Assembly: GCA_022820485.1 (NCBI GenBank)
Contig: JAJEFJ010000096.1
Span: 124,001 to 188,000, forward strand
Origin: Candidatus Latescibacterota bacterium
GTDB lineage: Bacteria > Latescibacterota > UBA2968 > UBA8231
Direction of reading: 5' to 3'
DNA length: 64,000 nt
The notes under the pieces are model-generated. The model was given only the letters and a program-made list of their open reading frames with translations. It was not told the origin of the DNA and did not search any database. A program made the translations under genes and the position numbers. Positions 60,137-64,000 of the stretch are shown here, in pieces. Every line of letters begins with the position of its first letter. Within the stretch, counting starts at the first letter, position 1.

Positions 60137-62431
60137 CTAGTAAGCTACGTTGATAATTTGCGCCAAGTTTTGGACTGCGGCTTGGGCCTCGATTTGGATT
60201 CGGCACACGTAAATCCCCGGGGGCACGCGCTGGCCCTCGTCGTTTGTGCCATTCCACGTATAGACGAGGTAGCCGTCGCTGCTGCGGCCGCCGTCCAACG
60301 AGCCGACCTGCCGCCCGTCGAGCGCATAGATATCGACTGCTATCGGGGCGTCTGTCTTTAATACTGCAAAGCGAATCTCGGCGTGGTCGCCGATTCCGTC
60401 GCCATTGGGCGTGAGGACTTTGGGCGAAATAGCGACTTTGTCGAGTAGGCTCTCGGACGCGGGCACTTCGGGCAGAAATACCGTGGTGGCCGCCCGCCCA
60501 GCCGGATCGACCTGCTGCCAGAACTCCATTTCGTCGGTGTGGCCGACAAAGGCAGAAAAGAGATAGGGATTGGCGAATACGTTGACCTGTAGGTCAATTT
60601 CGACCTCTTGCCGCCGGACAACTTGCGACAGTTCCACTACCAGCGAGTCGGGCAACAGTTCTAAGGAGGCCGGCTCGACCTCGGCACCGGCGACGCGGAT
60701 GACTACGCTCTCGGCGGCTGCTTGCGATGGCGTGTTTAGCCGCAGGCGGTTAAAGCCCTTGTCGCCAGATTTGAAGTCCGGCTGCAATACGTACGTAAAG
60801 TTTTCCGGCTGGCCCACTTGGGCCTCGTTGGGGGTGACTTGGCCGAGTGCCCCGTTGAGGAACGAATCCGTGTAGTTGAGCCGCAGTCCCTTTAGGGTGG
60901 GGGCCACGTCTGGGCTGTCCGATTTGAGCAGTACCCTGAACTGCACGTAGCGCCTTGGACTGGGCGAGAGAAAATCTTGGCCGGAGAACAGGTAGGTGTT
61001 GCTCCAGCCGCTCCAATCTTGGGTCGGCCGAATGTAGGGCACGATATCGCCCTTCCACCGTTTCTTCAAGGCGTCATATTCGTCCTTGGTTACTTCGTGG
61101 CCTTTGCGGTGGTAGTACGTATTGCCTTCATCGAGGCCGCTGCCCGAGCGCGTCTGCGCCAAAATTTGCGTTCCCGGGGGTAAGTCGGCATCCCATTCTA
61201 GGGTGCGGAAAACCTTGGGGCTGTCGTCTATCTTGAGGAAGTCCGAGCGCAATTCCACTTCAGCGACATAGCCAGTGGGTACGACGACGGCTTCGGCCAT
61301 CGCGCCGCTGCTGCTGCCGCCGAAGATCATTTCGAGATAGCGCAGGGGCCGGTACGGATGCATGAGATAGGTGATCGGCTCGGGGTTGTTCCAATCGCTT
61401 GGCGCAGGGAAATCGAAGAGGACATCGAAGTCGACGTCCCCCGAGGGCTTGAGCTCGCCGGCCGACCCCAGCAGCCGGTGGCGCAAAATGCGCGGCCGGC
61501 CCCAAGTGGTGGTCTCCTGAAACGCTACGAAGATGACGCGGTTGATCCAAAAGACAGCGCCCAAATCCCAGCGCCATTGGGCGATAAACTGGCCGGTCTC
61601 ACTCCAGTTGAGTTCCTCCCAGAAGGTATTGACATTGCCGTCGATCATCGCAGGCGCACGCTCCTTGCCCTGATCGTCGATGATCCCACCTCGCGCCACG
61701 GTCCCTTGGGAGATGTTCTGTCCAAACGCGATGACCTCGACCTCTGCGAGGGCCGCGTCCTCGCTCTTGACATCGGCTATGATGCGGATGTATTGGGTCG
61801 GCGCGAAGGCTGTGGAGGCGTCGGAGTCTTCGGTAGGTTGACCAAAGCTCAGCACCCGTTTGGTCGCCTCGCCAAAGGCCACTGGATACGACAATAAGGT
61901 CTCTTCGTTGCGCTTGGTCGTACCGCCGATGAGGTTGAAGAGAAAGACGTCGTCAGTGATTGATTGGAACTTGCCGTCGGAGCCAAAGACCCGAAGTGCC
62001 CGCAGCGGACGCGCGCCTTCTTCGTCGGGAAAGTGCAGGCGAACTTCCTTGACGGCCACCATTCTGCCCAAGTCGATTTCGAGCCACCAGGTGTCGAGCG
62101 GGTCGTCTTGGTTGGGTTGCCAATAAGTCGTGGTGTCGTCGTCGATGATCAAGTGGGCATCGGCCGCGTTGGACCCGGCCTTCCACACCCCGCCGCGCTG
62201 CTCTTTGACCTTCTTTAGCTCGTGCGTGAACAGAGGGGAACTCGGTGCGGCGTTGAAGGGCTGCTCAAACTTGACAGGCCGGATTGATCCATCCGCTCGC
62301 AAGTCAACAGCCCCGACCGGGTAGGTCCACGTCTCCCACTGCGCCTTGGTGTTTATTTTAAAAACCTCTTGAGAATGGGCAAAACTCGCTGGCAAAACCA
62401 GTGTCAGCAAACAAAGCCATAGTCGGTTCAT
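60137..62431 (-). CDS. Secreted discoidin-like protein with C-terminal FlgD-Ig domain
   Basis: A 764-residue protein with a signal peptide (LWLCLLTLVLPASFAHSQ). It has F5/8-type-C-like galactose-binding domains (HLIIDDDTTTYWQPNQ, WWLEIDLGRMVAVKEVRLHFP) and a second discoidin-like region (WRWDLGAVFWINRVIFVAF). A beta-sandwich stretch follows, and the end is a FlgD-Ig domain with LTPNGDGIGDHAEIRF and WNGTNDEGQRVPPGIYVCR. ATG 62431 has AAAGGAG at seven bases. The FlgD-Ig end is a common sorting or attachment tail in FCB-like bacteria. Paralogous to the next gene upstream. Confidence 0.83.
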   Translation of the reverse strand: MNRLWLCLLTLVLPASFAHSQEVFKINTKAQWETWTYPVGAVDLRADGSIRPVKFEQPFNAAPSSPLFTHELKKVKEQRGGVWKAGSNAADAHLIIDDDTTTYWQPNQDDPLDTWWLEIDLGRMVAVKEVRLHFPDEEGARPLRALRVFGSDGKFQSITDDVFLFNLIGGTTKRNEETLLSYPVAFGEATKRVLSFGQPTEDSDASTAFAPTQYIRIIADVKSEDAALAEVEVIAFGQNISQGTVARGGIIDDQGKERAPAMIDGNVNTFWEELNWSETGQFIAQWRWDLGAVFWINRVIFVAFQETTTWGRPRILRHRLLGSAGELKPSGDVDFDVLFDFPAPSDWNNPEPITYLMHPYRPLRYLEMIFGGSSSGAMAEAVVVPTGYVAEVELRSDFLKIDDSPKVFRTLEWDADLPPGTQILAQTRSGSGLDEGNTYYHRKGHEVTKDEYDALKKRWKGDIVPYIRPTQDWSGWSNTYLFSGQDFLSPSPRRYVQFRVLLKSDSPDVAPTLKGLRLNYTDSFLNGALGQVTPNEAQVGQPENFTYVLQPDFKSGDKGFNRLRLNTPSQAAAESVVIRVAGAEVEPASLELLPDSLVVELSQVVRRQEVEIDLQVNVFANPYLFSAFVGHTDEMEFWQQVDPAGRAATTVFLPEVPASESLLDKVAISPKVLTPNGDGIGDHAEIRFAVLKTDAPIAVDIYALDGRQVGSLDGGRSSDGYLVYTWNGTNDEGQRVPPGIYVCRIQIEAQAAVQNLAQIINVAY

Positions 62432-62447
62432 AGCTACCGCTCCTTTC

Positions 62448-63998
62448 TCAATACGCCACACCCATGCTGCTAGAACGCACGAGTGTCTCGCGCTCAGTGT
62501 GGACTTGGACCACGGCGAGGTATAGCCCTGGCGGGACTACCTGTCCGCGATCGTTGCGCCCGTCCCAAGCCACTGCATAGGCACCGCTGGTGCTTTCGGC
62601 TTCGAGGACGGTATGTACTGGGCGTCCGGCCAAATCGAAAATTTCAACTGTTACTTCAACCGGCTTTACTAGCTGCAATAGGCTGTAGATCAACTCTACT
62701 TGGTCGTTGATCCCGTCCCCATTGGGGGTGAAGACCGGACTACTTACTGCCAAGGAGGACACCAACTGGCTGGCCGAAGCGGCCGTCGTCAGCACCCGCA
62801 GAGCATTGGTCAGGACTTCTGGGTTGGCGTCGCCGGGCTGCACCCGCTGCGGCACGCCGTCCTCGGCCTGCGAGTCAAATACCTCAGCTTCGACCGAGGT
62901 GCCTTGGATGAAGATCTGCGAGTCGAATACGGCGCGCATGCGGTGAATGCCGATCTCCGGCCGTTGCGAGGGAAAGAAGATGGTCAGACTGCCTAGTTCT
63001 GCTTGCACGCTGTCGGGTGTGACCTCGACCCCATCTTCTCCAGTGAAGAACTGCCGAAACACTGGCGTCGATTGGGGCGTGAGGATGCGCAGGGCGTCAA
63101 AGCCAGTGTCCGCTTCCTCGACTTGGGCTACGACATCGTAGGCAAACGTCGTAAAGTCTCCGGCGGTCACAATGGGCACGTCGCCGGGGGGACGGGGGAT
63201 GTCTAACTGGGAAATCTCGGCCACCAAGAGCTGGGCCACAGGCGGGATCGTGTGTTCGACGCTCAGCGATGTGAGCCGCAGGCCGTCGAGGATCGCGCCG
63301 CTTTCGATTCGCACCTCAAACTGGAAGTAGCGCCTTGGGCTAGGTAGCTGGATGGGCTGGCCGGACTCAGTGAAGGGGGGCGACCACAAGCTCCAGTTGA
63401 CTTGGTCGTCGTCAATCGGGCCGCGCACACTTTCGTCGAGGGCCTTGTACTCGTCTTCGGTGACGACTTGCCGCTCGCGGGTAAAGAGGTCGGTGTACTC
63501 GTAATAGACCCGGGGGTTGTCGTCTAGCCCGGTGCGCATCACCATCGTCAAATCGGCGTCAGCGGCTGGCTCAACGACTAGCTCGTCGCCACTTTGACGC
63601 AGCTTTTCCAGCGTCCATTCCATACGGCTGAAATTAGCCGGTTCCCCGAGGTCGATGATCTTTGACCGATAAGAGCCGGCCGGCGCGAATCCCGTACCGA
63701 AGAGTTGGAATTCGGCCAGTTCAAACGGGTTGGCCGAGGTGACTTCTAGTTCAATGTAACGGACGAATTGCAGAGGAAAGTCGATCTGCGTCGTGTTCTC
63801 GCGAGTAAAGTCAACGCGCTTGATGGGGGCGTAGATCGGCTCGTCCCGCTCGTTGAAGCTCGCGCCGTCGTTGACTTTGAGCACGTAGCCGCGGATGTAG
63901 TCTTCGCTGAAAGGTCGGCCCTCTGAACTGATGCCCTCTAAGCGCGGAAAAAACGCAATCCGATTGGCGGGGAAGCGGGTCCCCAAATCAAAGAAAAA
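62448..63998 (-). CDS. Secreted discoidin-like/FlgD-Ig protein, 5' part outside window
   Basis: At least 516 residues; the frame is open to the right edge, where FFFDLGTRFPANRIAFFPR gives a discoidin-like beginning, so the N-terminus with its signal is missing. Later blocks DEYKALDESVRGPIDDD, LPSPRRYFQFEVRIESG and the FlgD-Ig end (FTPNGDGINDQVELIY, WDGRNDRGQVVPPGLYLA) match the paralogue at 60137-62431. It lies 16 bp before that gene in one operon. It probably binds or forms surface structures outside the cell. Confidence 0.83.
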   Translation of the reverse strand, partial: FFFDLGTRFPANRIAFFPRLEGISSEGRPFSEDYIRGYVLKVNDGASFNERDEPIYAPIKRVDFTRENTTQIDFPLQFVRYIELEVTSANPFELAEFQLFGTGFAPAGSYRSKIIDLGEPANFSRMEWTLEKLRQSGDELVVEPAADADLTMVMRTGLDDNPRVYYEYTDLFTRERQVVTEDEYKALDESVRGPIDDDQVNWSLWSPPFTESGQPIQLPSPRRYFQFEVRIESGAILDGLRLTSLSVEHTIPPVAQLLVAEISQLDIPRPPGDVPIVTAGDFTTFAYDVVAQVEEADTGFDALRILTPQSTPVFRQFFTGEDGVEVTPDSVQAELGSLTIFFPSQRPEIGIHRMRAVFDSQIFIQGTSVEAEVFDSQAEDGVPQRVQPGDANPEVLTNALRVLTTAASASQLVSSLAVSSPVFTPNGDGINDQVELIYSLLQLVKPVEVTVEIFDLAGRPVHTVLEAESTSGAYAVAWDGRNDRGQVVPPGLYLAVVQVHTERETLVRSSSMGVAY

Positions 63999-64000
63999 CT

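Overview
The window looks like a chromosomal segment from an uncultured, GC-rich, Gram-negative heterotroph. The gene mix fits the FCB / Latescibacterota-Poribacteria style of genome: two phytanoyl-CoA-dioxygenase-like oxygenases plus a remnant, sugar-acid and sugar-isomerase enzymes, nitrilase and serine hydrolases, CRTAC1/ASPIC-UnbV beta-propellers, a multihaem-TPR fusion, and secreted proteins with FlgD-Ig C-termini. The phylum is inferred from gene content only. UGA is an ordinary stop in most genes, so the code is table 11. I see no rRNA, tRNA, CRISPR array or complete insertion sequence.

Layout. (1) 1-5.8 kb, + strand: envelope polysaccharide operon with the end of a phosphohexomutase, an O-antigen-ligase-like polymerase, GT4 and GT2 glycosyltransferases and a WbaP-type initiating phosphosugar transferase. 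(2) 5.8-7.8 kb, - strand: a coupled SMC-like ATPase plus TOPRIM-like (DUF4276-type) pair, a defence-like cassette. (3) 7.9-13.9 kb: sugar-related genes (DUF6772-like pair, secreted WG-VK protein, HpaI-type aldolase, UppP) and a divergent ManD-like dehydratase plus acetate-kinase-like operon. (4) 14.0-17.7 kb: two consecutive ATPases, the second with 43-residue TPR-like repeats, behind a perfect 15-bp tandem repeat. (5) 17.8-24.6 kb: alpha/beta hydrolase, pentahaem-TPR membrane protein, CRTAC1 lipoprotein, a DUF4926 gene beside the stub of its partner, and a HEPN-type pair. (6) 24.7-43.3 kb: accessory catabolism (nitrilase, GH32/43-like propeller, oxygenases, tandem six-hairpin glycosidase paralogues, sugar isomerases, GNAT, 2-hydroxyacid dehydrogenase, CE4-like esterase), interrupted by an ORC-like ATPase, a Panacea toxin-antitoxin-like pair and decayed fragments. 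(7) 43.5-46.1 kb: a large CRTAC1/ASPIC protein interrupted by one in-frame UGA followed by a SECIS-like hairpin. (8) 46.2-48.3 kb: GDPD and a serine hydrolase. (9) 48.4-56.3 kb, - strand: a tightly packed operon of lipoprotein, parvulin lipoprotein, TPR lipoprotein, membrane spermidine-synthase-like protein, two ureidoglycolate-lyase-like paralogues around a Gfo/Idh dehydrogenase, and L-rhamnose mutarotase. (10) 56.4-64.0 kb, - strand: two discoidin-like/FlgD-Ig secreted paralogues, an 877-aa outer-membrane-type protein and a CBM9-like secreted protein.

The most noteworthy observation is the UGA at 45484-45486. The reading frame stays open and domain-consistent for 211 further codons, and an 8-bp hairpin with a GGTC apical loop starts 9 nt after the UGA. 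That geometry matches a bacterial selenocysteine insertion element. Next in interest are the two-ATPase/TPR cassette, the ATPase-TOPRIM cassette, and the shared C-terminal WG-VK motif of two secreted proteins.
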